This document shows positions 31,354-42,700 of a DNA stretch of 64,000 nt, piece after piece. A program made the translations under genes and the position numbers. The DNA comes from Haliclystus octoradiatus (lineage: Eukaryota; Cnidaria; Staurozoa; Stauromedusae; Haliclystidae): positions 11,969,178 through 12,033,177 of the forward strand of contig OU744454.1 of assembly GCA_916610825.1 (NCBI GenBank), written 5' to 3'. Below the pieces are notes generated by a model. The model was given only the letters and a program-made list of their open reading frames with translations, did no database searches and was not told the DNA's origin. Every line of letters starts with the position of its first letter. The stretch's first letter is position 1.

Positions 31354-34300
31354 GTAAGAAATTATGAATCACGTTGCTATAGATGTGTTGTTGATTGCTT
31401 GACTGTCGCAGTTTAGCATATAAATTGTAATCTTCTTCGTTTTAGCCGTTTTCTGATTGCCTAGAAGCAAAAACTGCACAACAAAATGTTAGCGGTATAT
31501 TCGTAATGCATTCCGCTACTGGCAGACTTTTCAATGCGTTCTGTGATATGGCTACAAATGAAGGAGGTAATTTGGTATTTGGAAGAATTGATAACATAAT
31601 AAATCTGTATTCACTATATATAAGCGAATGTCAATTTACTGCTATTACTTTTTTCTTCATTATAAATATTACATTAGCTTGAGTTGCAGACACGAAAATT
31701 CTCGAAAAAGCAGAGTCTGTGCATAATTTGTGCATAATTGTTCTGTCACGTCACATGTCAGGCTCTTAAATAACTTATTATACTCACAACGTTGTTTACT
31801 GTTCTATCGTGAGAAATGATATGGACATGGTAACAAAATATCACACAATAGGGAGGTTTAGATATTTTGACGAGACGAGATCTTTCATGAGCTACGTCAT
31901 CACGCATGCGTATTAGTGTCAAAACAAGGGGGATGCCCCAAAGGTCGTGATTTGTTGTTTCGTGATTTACGAGATTTTGATAATATTTCCTTTAGTTTAA
32001 GGAGTTTATAGTCTGGCACAATTCCAAATACGAGAGTCTGTCAACTCAATATACTATTCACATTGGAATTGGTTTGAAAGATGAGTATCGATAAAGTATG
32101 TTTAAAAATTAAAAGCTTGACAAATTGCAAAAAATCAAATTGCTTTAAAATTATCGCAAGCTATCAAACTACCAAGCCTACTAAAAGTACTATGGAATTG
32201 GATTTTAAAGTATATTTTGTTTGCTGGTTGTTTATTAAAAGATTAGAACACTTATACTTCAAAGGAATATTTTATATATGACTTGCATGTCTTGAGCAAA
32301 GTTTTCAATCAAATTTTTGATATCCTGAATAAATATTCATAAATTTTCTTGAATCATTTATGAAACAAAAATTTGTTTTTAATTTTATTATGTTGATCAG
32401 CAATAAGAAAAAGATACCATATTTTGCTACAGTTTCGATTTATTCTAAAATCATCTTCAGGCAATTAGAGAAAGAATTTAAATTTATTTAATTCAAGCTA
32501 ATTCCAACTATATCTTATTCAAACGAGTTTGTTTACAAAGTTTTACTGTGACTAGCCTGTTTTCCTTCTCCAAATCAAAACTCATAATATTATCAACTAT
32601 TGTAACATTTTTTTCAACTCAGGTATTACTTATTAGGTAAGGTACCACAATTAAATGTTTATTCTCATGTTTTTGCTCTGTGTTATGTCTTAAATCGATG
32701 CTCAGATGAAAAATTTCGTTTATTCTGTTTCACGAGTTTTCTAAACGTTCTATCAAATGTATCACGAATACGACTCAGCTCCAGGTTACACAAAATAAAA
32801 CTCATGAAAGATCTCGTCTCGTCAAAAAATCTAAACCTCCCTAATGGTTAACTGTTATGTTGCCGTCCCCTGGCATATTCGTTTTTTGAATTTCCGTACC
32901 ACAGGCCGTCCCTGAGTATACTCACTTTCAAAATGCGCATCACTTAATTGCTTCAGAAACAATGATTGACTTATCAAGAATATTTTATTTGATGATGATT
33001 TTACTCCTCTTTTCGTTATTACGTTTTCTAGTCTGATGGCAAGGGTGCGTTTGTTTTTAAGTCATTTATATTTTCTTATCTCCAGTCACCGAATTTTCTA
33101 TCATTGTCTTGGAATATTATTTCGGTCTCTTTTAAAGTGTATATCCTGGATATTGGTTTCCTCGAGTCATTCAAGGAGTAACGTTGAGGTGAAAATCGAT
33201 CACCACGGTGACTCGTGATTTTGTGATATCTCCTTCTGAGACATATCTTATCGTGCGTCACAAAGCTATAGCTATAGTAAACTGTGAAAACCTAAGCAAT
33301 TGGCGAGCAGTTTTCTATGAGCTATTCAACAAATAATTCATCATTACAAAATAACAAGGATCAGTGCTACGATTCATTCTTGCAAGTTGATAACTTCAAT
33401 AGCTTCATTTCTTCATAATCGAGCTTGTCTCAGTCAATTTCAAGAAATTTATGAAAATACCAAACAACCGGTATTAAACATGGCATTAACTAGCAAGTAA
33501 TGAAAAGCAAATACAGTGAATATTTGTAGAGCCATTTACAATTTCATTGATGTAATGTTTTATGCAGTTTCTCAGTTGTTCAAAATAAATCCAATGACTT
33601 GCAGGTAAAAATCCGTGCCAGGAAACAAACACGTTTAAAGTGTATCGAAACATTTTGCACAAATCAACAATTCATAAAAAGTTTGCCTAAATTTAACTGA
33701 ATTAACAATTGTGAAAACATAATTTCATTTCATTAATACATTCTCTCATCCTTTAATGGTCAAGTTCCTAGCTATAGGTATAAAAACTAAAATGCTGGCA
33801 TAGAAAGAAAACTTTCAATAAACTACCGCAACCAAAACATAAACAAAATCAACCGCTAAAACTTCAAATAATTAAACCATCCCCCCAAATGAAAGCTAGC
33901 AACATCATCTGAAAAGTTATCATAAATTCAATAATCTGCTCTTTTAATAGGACAAGATGCAACGCGCGTAATAAATGGGCAATTAGCAAACATTTAGTCA
34001 ATGTATCTTTCTTTTACGTCATTTCTTTGTTCGCATTCACGGCGTTTTACGAAATTTTCCAAATTATTTGAAAGACATATTATATTTTCTTTTCCCATTC
34101 AGTTTGCCATATTAAATAACCCACGCAAGAAAATAAAAAATATTTTATAAATGATAAGAATCCATGATTATGTAAGAAAGAGAAGTTAATCATCCATTAT
34201 TTTAATTTTAAGAAATGAAATATAAATTTCTCGATATTAATTTTTTTAATAATAATTTTAATAATAATTTTGTAACAAATGACTGCGATAAAAAAACACG

Positions 34301-37300
34301 GGATTTCACAACGTTTCGCGATATCATATCTTCATGGCATCATCAGGTATATAAATACAGATTAAAATGTTACAAATATATAGAGCTTGAGTTTACAAAA
34401 GAAATTATCAAATACAATTGCACGGAAATTAAACAAACAATCGGGATTTTACAGAATCCGATTGCGTGTTCAGTATTGGCTTGGTCCGCCTGATTGCAAG
34501 CATTTCATAAATAACACAATCAGTTTTGTTTTTGCATTTATTCAAAACGCGGAAAGTGTGATGACTGTTTCGGACAGTTAAACCGTGAGAGTGACGAAGG
34601 TGTGCGCCAACAGCTGACTCGGTGTGTCCGTCAATACGTTGATGAAGGTGTTGGCATGTGTAGCCAACATATCTAGCATCACACAAGTCACATTGAAAAC
34701 AATACATAACGCATTGACGGGACAACATCAGTAGATTTTGTTCGCGTATCCTCAAATCATCAATAAGGTTTTTACTGCTAAAACTGGTCTGATAATTTGA
34801 CCGATATTTGTACTGAGTTTTCATAATTGACTTTTGAAATTATTTGCCAAAATTTGGTCTTTAAAAGGTAATACAACATTAACGTCATTATTATTTTTGC
34901 TTGCAATAGGCAAATCAAGGAAACAATCAGAACGCCGTTTCTTAAACTTACAAATATTAAATTCTATTAGTTGTATGGGATATTTTAACTCTAAAAATAT
35001 TGACTTTAAATTTCTACATTCATTATCAAAACTACTACCTGATTATGATAAGCGATTGGCTCGATCAAGCATAGTATTTAATAGTGCCTTCTTATAGCTT
35101 TGATCTACGTGGCCTTGTCAAAGATCACGTAGATCACGTAGATCAAAGCTATAAGAAGACACTATTAACATGACTTTCGTAATGAAGCAATAGTCCACAA
35201 TCAGTCGGCTTTTGTATATAGAGGTTTCTGAACCGTTTTTGTTGAGCATAATGCCAAGGAATGGTAATTTATTGTCTTGCTGTACCTCAAAAGTAAATTT
35301 TAAAGAGCAACTATTGTTTAAAACATTTAAAAATTATACTGCTTCAGAATAACTGGGTATAACAGCAAACGTGTCATCAACATATCGAAAGTAATATCGT
35401 GGTAAACAGTTCTGTTGATCAAGTGTATCCTCTAAATCGCACATAAATACATTTGTCATTAATGGACCAAGCGGTGAACCCATTGCAACACCATCGATTT
35501 GCTCGTATAAATTATCATTTAATTGGAATAGTTGATTTTTAGTAGCTAATTGTAATAATTCAGTTAGACCTTCGGAAGTAATACAAAGATCGTATGTTTA
35601 GTTAAACCAATCATCTTTGAAAGCCTTTTCCACGAGTATTTTAATGTCTCTTCTACGGGAACATTTGTAAATAAAGAAGACACCTCATATGATACCAAAA
35701 TGTCGGATTCACTTAGAATTAAACTTTTCGCTTCATCGCAAAATTCAAAAGCATCTTTCAAAGTAAAAATATTATTAGAAATTGGCTGTAGCATTTTCTC
35801 TAGCCATTTTGCGAGCTTGAAGTTATGCGTATTAGTAGCACTTATTATCGTTCGCATTGCTAATGTCTGTTTGTGGGTCTTTGGTAGGCCATATAAATGG
35901 GCAAGTCTAGAACCACGGGGTAGAATGCTGTCACCAATTTGCTTAGGCAAAATCCGTCCAATTGCTTCTGTTACTGCTCTTTCCTTTGCAAGTAGCGGGT
36001 GGTCTACTTTTCTAGGTCTTCCTCTTTTCCGAGGGACTTCTACAAATGGAGCAAACTTTTCGGGAATATTAATGGATGCCTTGTTTAATAATTCTATGTA
36101 ATGGTGTTTATCCATCACGACGACGCCATTCCCCTTCTCGGGTTTGGTGACAAGAATATCATTTCTCTTTTTAAACCTCTTGGCTGCCCTGACAAGTTGT
36201 TTTGGTGCAGATGGACCTTTTGCTTTTGATATGATGACTGTTGGGTAGACAAAACTTTCTGTCCGTAGATGATGTTCTTAGATTTTTACATATTCATACT
36301 CCTTCAACTCCAAAATTGAGCTTAAACATATAAATCTACTAGATTTAATACCAGAGAAATGTTGTTTCTCGCTACGGTGAATGAACAATATTAAACAATG
36401 GCAATTAGCGAGTACTTAAAAAATAGCACATGTTTGATGTGTATGAAGTCTCGTCGCGTTGTTATCTGCGACACAGAACGCACGCAACTCATTCATTCAT
36501 AAAGGAAGAGAATTCGTGAATGAATTGCGTTCTGTGACGCAGATAACAACGCGACGAGACTTCATACACATCAAACATGTGCTATTTTTTAAGTACTCGC
36601 TAATTGCCATTGTTTAATATTGTTCATTCACGGCATTATTGTATAGGATGGATGGTAATTCAACGAAGAATTGATGGAAGAGAAAATTTTGACAGAAGCA
36701 GAACTGAGTATAAGAGTACATTCGGGAATATTAATCTTGAATTTTGGCTTGGTTTGAATGCCATTCATGAAATCACTACTAATCGACCTCATATGCTTCG
36801 CATTGACCTTTGGTTTGATGATGAGCACAAATATGCTGAATATGAAACTTTCAAAATAAATGATGAGTCAGATGATTACAGACTAACGATTGGTGGATAC
36901 TCGGGTAAGCTTGCGTGTATTGATATCTATTTGCTTATCACTGTGAGGGAAATAATTGATTTCAATTAACGATATTAATTGAAATTAGCATATCTATAAC
37001 TGGATTATTTAACCTTAATCGTTCGAATACAGGATGATGGTGTCTGATTGTTGAATATATTTCATTCTATTAGGGGATGCTGGTGATTCGCTTACTCCAA
37101 ATAACAATTTGAAATTCTCCACCTATGATTATGATTTGGATTTATCCAATCGGAATTGCGCTGACGTATTTGGCGGGGGATGGTGGTACCGGGGTTGTCA
37201 TCCAAGCACTCTTAATGCCAGATACGATAAAACAGCATTAACATGTAATTATGATGGAATGATTTGGAAAACATGGAAAGGACAATGTACACTTACCGCC

Positions 37301-37348
37301 TCTGAAATGAAAATCAAACCGAAATCACTGATGCAAACATCCCCCTAA
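31021..37348 (+). CDS. PAN-like/fibrinogen-related domain protein, plus-strand copy (4 exons)
   Basis: Join of 31021-31353, 31446-31566, 36647-36904 and 37074-37348 (333+121+258+275 nt) gives 328 codons plus stop, with GT-AG introns in the same phases as the minus-strand paralog. Layout: hydrophobic N-terminus (about 5-27), Cys-rich PAN-like region (KCELEKRCV, DECQLFD), then a complete FReD. FReD landmarks are DCLEAKTAQQNVSG, CDMATNEGG, WMVIQRRIDGRENF, the Ca-site-like DYDLDLSNRNCA, GGGWWYRGCHP and TASEMKIKP. No lesion seen, so it is likely expressed. A start at 31009 or 30979 is possible but less conserved. Intron 2 (5.1 kb) holds a 991-bp TIR element, a Penelope-like element and a large palindrome next to the acceptor. 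Secretion and ligand binding follow from the family; the specific role is unknown. Confidence 0.85.
31446..31566 (+). CDS. FReD gene (plus), exon 2: start of the FReD
   Basis: Acceptor GTTTTAG and donor GTAATT. Encodes FSDCLEAKTAQQNVSG and RLFNAFCDMATNEGG. Too short for a plain frame scan; found by its match to the minus copy and by phase. Confidence 0.85.
31851..32841. mobile_element. Non-autonomous DNA transposon with ~45-bp inverted ends
   Basis: GGGAGGTTTAGATATTTTGA... at 31851 is matched by its complement ending at 32841. The inverted ends share about 43 bases with one or two mismatches, including GACGAGACGAGATCTTTCAT. TA lies on both sides (31849-31850 and 32842-32843), consistent with a TA target duplication. 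The 991-bp interior codes for nothing recognisable. It sits in intron 2 of the plus FReD gene. Confidence 0.75.
32862..32965 (-). repeat. Diverged, LINE-free relative of the LINE flank sequence
   Basis: On the minus strand, two copies of the 26-bp block that flanks the LINE at 16.7/21.1 kb lie only ~17 bp apart. The next ~35 bp (TGAAGCAATTAAGTGATGCGCAT region) also match 16655-16693. It looks like the pre-insertion form of the LINE target, or a collapsed copy. Confidence 0.6.
34429..34824 (-). pseudogene. Penelope-like GIY-YIG endonuclease domain
   Basis: CDLCDARYVGYTCQHLHQRI carries the zinc-like Cys pair and the YVGYT core of the GIY-YIG domain. It is followed by HTESAVGAHLRH, a His-rich segment, and KTDCVIYEMLAIRRTKPILN with the conserved glutamate-containing helix. 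It ends TQSDSVKSRLFV, matching the end of the second element at 54083 (NGQSDSIRSKLF). This part alone has no lesion, but it belongs to a broken element. Confidence 0.85.
34840..36118 (-). pseudogene. Penelope-like reverse transcriptase, frameshifted
   Basis: Landmarks on the minus strand are RLAHLYGLPKTHK, MRTIISATNTHNFKLAKWL and LVSYEVSSLFTNVPVEETL (36118-35564). In another frame come MGSPLGPLMTNVF and the intact catalytic box YVDD near 35375. The family usually has Asp where SYEVSSLFTN has Glu (motif A), so one catalytic residue seems replaced. Frame is lost near 35570 and again where a 32-bp inverted duplication interrupts at 35080-35166. Confidence 0.8.
35080..35166. repeat. 32-bp inverted duplication inside the Penelope-like RT
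   Basis: Arms 35080-35111 and 35135-35166 are inverted copies with one mismatch and a 23-bp spacer. The insertion splits the RT reading frame between a SHVN-like residue run and YKKALLNTML. Confidence 0.8.
36377..36631. repeat. 255-bp near-perfect palindrome ending 15 bp before FReD exon 3
   Basis: GTGAATGAACAATATTAAAC at 36377 is answered by its exact complement ending at 36631. About 105 bases of each arm match with a single difference (CTGCGACAC versus CTGCGTCAC); only the middle ~30 bases differ. The next exon begins at 36647, so a pre-mRNA hairpin would include the usual branch-point and pyrimidine-tract zone. Confidence 0.9.
36647..36904 (+). CDS. FReD gene (plus), exon 3: FReD core
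   Basis: Acceptor TGTATAG, donor GTAAGC, 258 nt. Encodes GWMVIQRRIDGRENFDRS through the IGGYSG turn. The acceptor tract is unusually weak in pyrimidines because it lies against the palindrome. Confidence 0.85.
37074..37348 (+). CDS. FReD gene (plus), exon 4: FReD C-terminal half
   Basis: Acceptor CTATTAG. Encodes GDAGDSLTPNNNLKFSTYD, the Ca-site-like DYDLDLSNRNCA, GGGWWYRGCHP and EMKIKPKSLMQTSP before TAA. Confidence 0.85.
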
Positions 37349-38415
37349 ATGTTCTTCTAAAACTGCTCTGTTGTTAAGAAATAATACTTTACACTAAGTT
37401 ACTAACATAGAATTACATAGACTGCTGATGAAAATGTACAACATGAGGAACAAAGATGGCTGACGCAAAGGACTTATTTTAGCGCTCTTCTCATTGACAT
37501 TTTCAAAATTATTTGATCTCTCCCATAAACTCTTTTGTAATCTAAACTCTGAACAATATGTTCTCACTGTCATAGAAAGACAGTTTAAATAGAATTTTCC
37601 TGCCAGCGAAGTGAGATTTGTTCATAGGATTACAATTATTTTCAAACATTTGTGCATAATTTAAAATCACACCGATAGACATGGAAATATAAAATTAAAA
37701 AAAAAATGCTATTTACCTTCAGAAGCGATTAAAAAAGAGATATTTTAACTCATGTATGATGCAACTTGAAATTGGTAGTCATAAATAACTCTTTTATAAA
37801 AAAAAATCCTGTTTTATTTAGAAACTAAAATTGCTCAAAAAGTGGCTTGAAATTTCGCGGTTTTCAAGCCTCTATTTTGGTACTTTGCGTCAGCCTTTAT
37901 GGATGCCAATGGTCGCTATGTGTTTTCCATGAAGTTTGGCAATGGAATCAGCAGTCTATGTAAGTCAATGGTTACTAACTATGATGCATTTGTAGATATA
38001 GATGTGAATCTAACAAGTAATTATCAAATAATTAATTTTAAGACTATGATAATTGCATTGTTCCATTCACATCATGCAGACAATATAGAATTATCTATCT
38101 ATTAATCCACTGTTATTCCTTTGTGTATATATTAAGCACGGGGTGAGAGCGTGTAAGCTATTCTGAATTATCAAATGTTATGAAGATCACAGGATACGAA
38201 AGAAAGCATGATGTCAAAATTAATTATATAATTCATTTTGATCTAATGTATGTATACAGCTTATAAAAAGATGCATATAAAGCTATTAAATAAAAAATTT
38301 TGATTTTGATTTAATATGTTTGTAATTTATTGAAATTTTGATAATTACAGGCAAGCACAAAAAATTGTATTAGAAAGTAGATGTCCACTTACGTCTAGTC
38401 TAATAATACTTTCTC
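37349..38415. other. Downstream of the plus FReD gene
   Basis: No further exon or element recognised; probably 3' UTR at the start, then intergenic DNA. Confidence 0.35.
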
Positions 38416-38416
38416 T

Positions 38417-38482
38417 AAAGGGGATCGAACTAGATAACTCGGGCTGCCTGGCCCCCAACGTATGCATTGCGCTACGGACGGT
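38417..38482 (-). repeat. tRNA-like sequence (SINE head or tRNA relic)
   Basis: The minus strand reads GTCCGTAGCGCAATGCATAC (A-box like), then TAGTTCGATCCCC (B-box like) about 35 bases later, a tRNA-like spacing. The acceptor and anticodon stems do not pair well, so it is more likely a tRNA-derived repeat than a working tRNA. Confidence 0.5.
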
Positions 38483-38854
38483 AATTATATTGATCATTAA
38501 CAATCAGTAGTTGATTGAAAGTCTTCGTGTTAAACAATTTATAATGAAGGATAGCGACAATAAACTACTGGTATTTTTGGTTTGTGAAAACGTTTCGGAT
38601 GTCATAAATCATATCAACGTCAGTTCAAAACGGAACAACAAATTAAATTACATATTATTTATAGGCTATCTTAGATCAAATAAAATTAATACATGATATT
38701 TCTTTAGAAAAATAATGTTCAAAACCAGACAATGCAAAATAATGATAATTAATTTATTAATTTACATAATAAATTATTGTTTGTAAATTACAAAGGAAGC
38801 TGGGAACGGATAGAGTCATTCTGAGTATTGAGAGTCGATTTATTGTCTCGCCAA

Positions 38855-39223
38855 TTAGTGGAGGAGCAAACAGCAAAAGAGAAGGAGTATCTGCAAATCG
38901 TGATACTATGTACAAACATATATCATTCGAAAGCTTTTCGATGCCCTGAGTAAAATAAAAACGAGACCCCACCGTGAAAATTCCAGGAAGCCCTTCAAAT
39001 GTAGCAATAAAGTTTCACCTAATTTGCATAATCGACTATACATGTGGTGAAAACTATAAGATTGGTAAAATATAGATTATGATGGTATTAACAATGTTTT
39101 AGAGTATAATATAAATTGTTAAATGATTCTATGCATTAATAAAGATAAATTTAATCCGTAATGTGTAGTTTTGTAGAGGGATGAAAACTTGCGCATGCGC
39201 ATTGGAAATATTGTTTGACTTGT
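38855..39223 (+). repeat. Left terminal inverted repeat of the Academ-like element
   Basis: Matches the complement of 44847-45206. Shared words include GGAGCAAAC, GCAAATCGTGATACTATG, AAAACGAGACCCCACCGTG and TGCGCATGCGCATTGGAAAT. Confidence 0.85.
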
Positions 39224-39766
39224 AAAATTTGTTTAAATGATTTCAATAGCTCGTAAGTGACCAGAAACATCGTCAAACACATCGTATATATATTATAAGT
39301 GAATAACAGTCATAATAGACAGACAAATCAAATTTGAGGCATTAATTGGGATAGATATTGCCAAATTTGCGTATGCGTACATACATTTTAATATAAGAAA
39401 AATAGCACTAAAATTTGGAATATTTGAGATTTTCATACCATTACATCTAATTATATTTCCGAATAAATTGATAATTAATATTAAAAAATAATTGGCAGTT
39501 TCTTGTTACTGAATATCTAATTAAGTCAAATATTTAATAAAAAAGGTTATAGCTGTGAACCTGTTTGAGGCAGTTGGTAACTAATAACTAACCAAAGGTT
39601 ATCGTTAATAGACTAGGGTATATATTTTGCATCTTCAGATACATCCGATATTATATTTTACCTGATTTCATAGAAATGTACTATAAAGGCAAATACCCTG
39701 ATATTATGTACAGTAGTTTAAAATGCAATCGACATTTAATCTCTTTTACAGTTACCTTTACAATTT

Positions 39767-42700
39767 TTACACATTGAAGTACATTGTAATAGAAGGCGGC
39801 GGCAGCCACATGATCCTTAAAAGGCATCCTCTTTCGACATTACAGCCACATTTGACTAGGTCCCTACAAGCATTTGCTATGGGAGGCAGGTCTGACCAAA
39901 ATGGTATCAATCCTTTTTCACTAGTTCTCCATCCCCAATCCTCGGGATTCGGATAGTCTGGACACGATACTAAACACTGGCCCCAAATATGACCACATTG
40001 ATATATAGAACGCAAAACATGTTGCTGTAGTGCCGCCGAAGTTGGTGGAATACTATCAAGATCTCGTGTACCAGTACTGAATAATTCTTGCCGAGCTTTG
40101 TTAACTGATGTCTCCCCAGAAGTAGCGTCATACATCAAAATAATAAACCTTGAAAATGTTTCTATGTCGTGTTGATAAATAGTGGTACATGGCTTGAACA
40201 TGCCACGGAATGCATCAGTAACTGGAACAAATGATTTCCATGTTTTCCAAGCAGTTCGTTTGCCTTTACGGAAAAAGAAAGAAGTTGAATCACAGCTGGT
40301 TAAGGCATGGAATGCAGGCAGAGACTCAGACTTCGCAACACCAAGAAATAAAGCAATGCTATGAAGCGGAATATAACAACGATGCTGACCTACTCCATAT
40401 TCAAGCCAAAAATTATCAAGACCAATGTCTTTTAAAATAAAATAATACGTCACACCCAAAACCAAAACATCTGTATCTACAGTTCTAATCATAATATCTT
40501 TAAAACCGCATTTGATAAGATCCAGCATATGGATGAAAATTCTTGTATCCGCTTCTTCGTGGGTGCATTGAGATAATAAAGTTCTTGTAAGTCCATTGAA
40601 AATAACATAATCATTAAATGTTGAAACTACTTGACAAGAAAACATATTATCTTCTGTTAGAAACTTTGCAAGAATGGAGAATAATGCCACTTTGTTATTG
40701 CTGTTTCTTAAAAAATCATTCCAGTTTTTGGGTAAAATTAAGTTTTCTTTAATCTGTCTCTCTGTTCCAATACCTCTTTCGTTTCTTACTTGACCTTAAA
40801 GACTTTTCTCACCATAACTATCCCAAACAAAATCCACTCTATGTACCTTCAATTTTTCTACTTCTAATCTAACATGTCTGTAAAATGAATCGAAGTATTC
40901 AATAAAAGTTTTCTCAGTTTTTGGGCGTAAAATATTTGTAAGTACAGCAGCATCGTAAACAATTGCATCAACTGAGCCAACAAACAGCGTTTGGGGTTGT
41001 ACTAACTCTTTCAGTATTTCTGCTAATTCAGACTTTGTGCTCTGTCTCAGCTCACCAAAACTGGAAATTGATGGTGGGAACGGCTGATTCTCATGACTAA
41101 AAAATTCTTCCATATTCAAATCTCTCACTTGGCTGACTAAAAACAATTTGCTAAATAAGCTGAGATCAGATTTCATTGCCTTCGCTTTATGTTCTTTTAG
41201 AGTGACTTTTTTTTCTGATAATGTAAATATTTCCAAAGAATTTTTTTTATAGTGTCCTTCAAGGGTACTTCCAATGAGCAAAGTCTATTAAAGTAAAAAT
41301 CTTGATATTGTGTTATTCCTGTTTGTTCAAGTGAGTTTAAATTAGTAACTGCCAGTGCAGGTTTCACAACACGCGTACAAATCTCAATAAGATTATTGGA
41401 TCTTTCAAGGAAAGGATTTCCGTAGTCTTCAAATTGAGACTCAAGGGAGTCGACTTGTTTCACAAAATTTTGCTGAAGGCAAAATACTGTTGATGGTGCA
41501 TTGTAGGTGTTTGGGAGGAAGAGTCTTCAAATCCTTCAAGTGCTCCACAAACTAGAGGTCCAGCTACCATAAAACGCCTTAAAGCACTTGGATCCTCAAA
41601 CAAACCTGTTGCCCCTCCTTGTGTTTTAATTGATTTATTGTTCATTTCATGAGCCTGATCTACAGGAATATTCGAAAATTTTCTCTCTGACTTACTCACA
41701 GTAAAGCCACCTTTAACAAATTCTTGATACAAATTAGGATCATTGTTTTTCAGCTGCTTCAAGTCTCTCACATGAACTGATAGCCACCTAGCATAGTTTG
41801 GATGATCAAAGACGAAAAACCAAGGCATCATTTGATCAATTGATTCAACATAAAGTTGGTAGTCCATCTTGCGGGTTGATCTATTGAACAAAAGCAGCAG
41901 TAGTTCTAATTGATATACCAATAACCGAAATTTGAACATTGGTGTCTTATTTGAAAATTCATTACACCACTTCAGCATTTGGTTGGAGAAAATTGGTGAT
42001 TGTGATGATGATGCGGTAAATGCTATGCAGTCTTCTTCATTTGAAGCATTGTAGGCTTTGCATAGTAATCTATATAGAGCAGCTGCTGTGACTTCATGGG
42101 CGTGCTTTGTCCTTGAAATATGATGGACTTTTATAAAGGAGTCTGCAATGCCAGATGTAGTAACATCTGCATCTGACAGAGCGGATGTCCATCCACTTCC
42201 ATCGAGAAGATTACCAAGAACTCTTAAGAAGGCCTGCTCAATATGTAAAGCACCAAACAACATAAATATATTATGCTCTCCGTAAACTGAATTTGGATGA
42301 TTCCATTGGATGTTTTTGGCTATAGCATAAAGAGGCTGGTCAAGAGCAACAACTGTTGTTTGATCTGGATTCAGGTAATTCGTATTTTCCAATAATAAAT
42401 CTAACCCATGTTTTATCATGGCTGGAGATTTGGAATCTTCAAAGAATAAAGGTAGCATTGTAGATATTGATTTTTCAATTAGTTGCGGAATGTCCACTGA
42501 AGAGGCATGATATGCAGCCCAGGAAATGTCCAGTTGATTAATACCTGCAATATCGTAATAATTCCGTACTCTTTCACACCATTTAATTTCTTTCATAAGT
42601 TCTTTTCTAAAATAGATCGTAGTTGAAAAACCACCATTGATTGGAAATGTATTTTTGCTCAGTGGAGGGTTACTGTTTGGCAAAGAATACGAGGGAACGA

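Larger units (their letters stand above)
34206..36270 (-). mobile_element. Penelope-like retroelement (RT plus GIY-YIG endonuclease), decayed
   Basis: The minus strand carries, in order, the N-terminal part and reverse transcriptase (36270 to about 34900), then a GIY-YIG endonuclease (34824-34429), then a short 3' tail to about 34206. This RT + GIY-YIG order defines Penelope-like elements. The tail includes CTGATGATGCC...GCGAAACGTT (34346-34310), which looks like the degenerate hammerhead motif common at the ends of these elements. It lies antisense in intron 2 of the plus FReD gene. Confidence 0.85.

Noticed and set aside
31354-31416. Extension of the FReD exon 1 frame (VRNYESRCY...)
   Set aside because: A strong donor GTAAGA lies at 31354 and the next exon joins in phase with the FReD; the same holds for the minus copy.
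34310-34346. CTGATGA...GCGAAACG near the 3' end of the Penelope-like element as a working hammerhead
   Set aside because: Helix II pairs only two bases and no allowed nucleotide sits at the cleavage position after a plausible helix III.
38417-38482. Functional tRNA gene on the minus strand
   Set aside because: A and B boxes are present but acceptor and anticodon stems do not pair, so it is listed only as a tRNA-like repeat.
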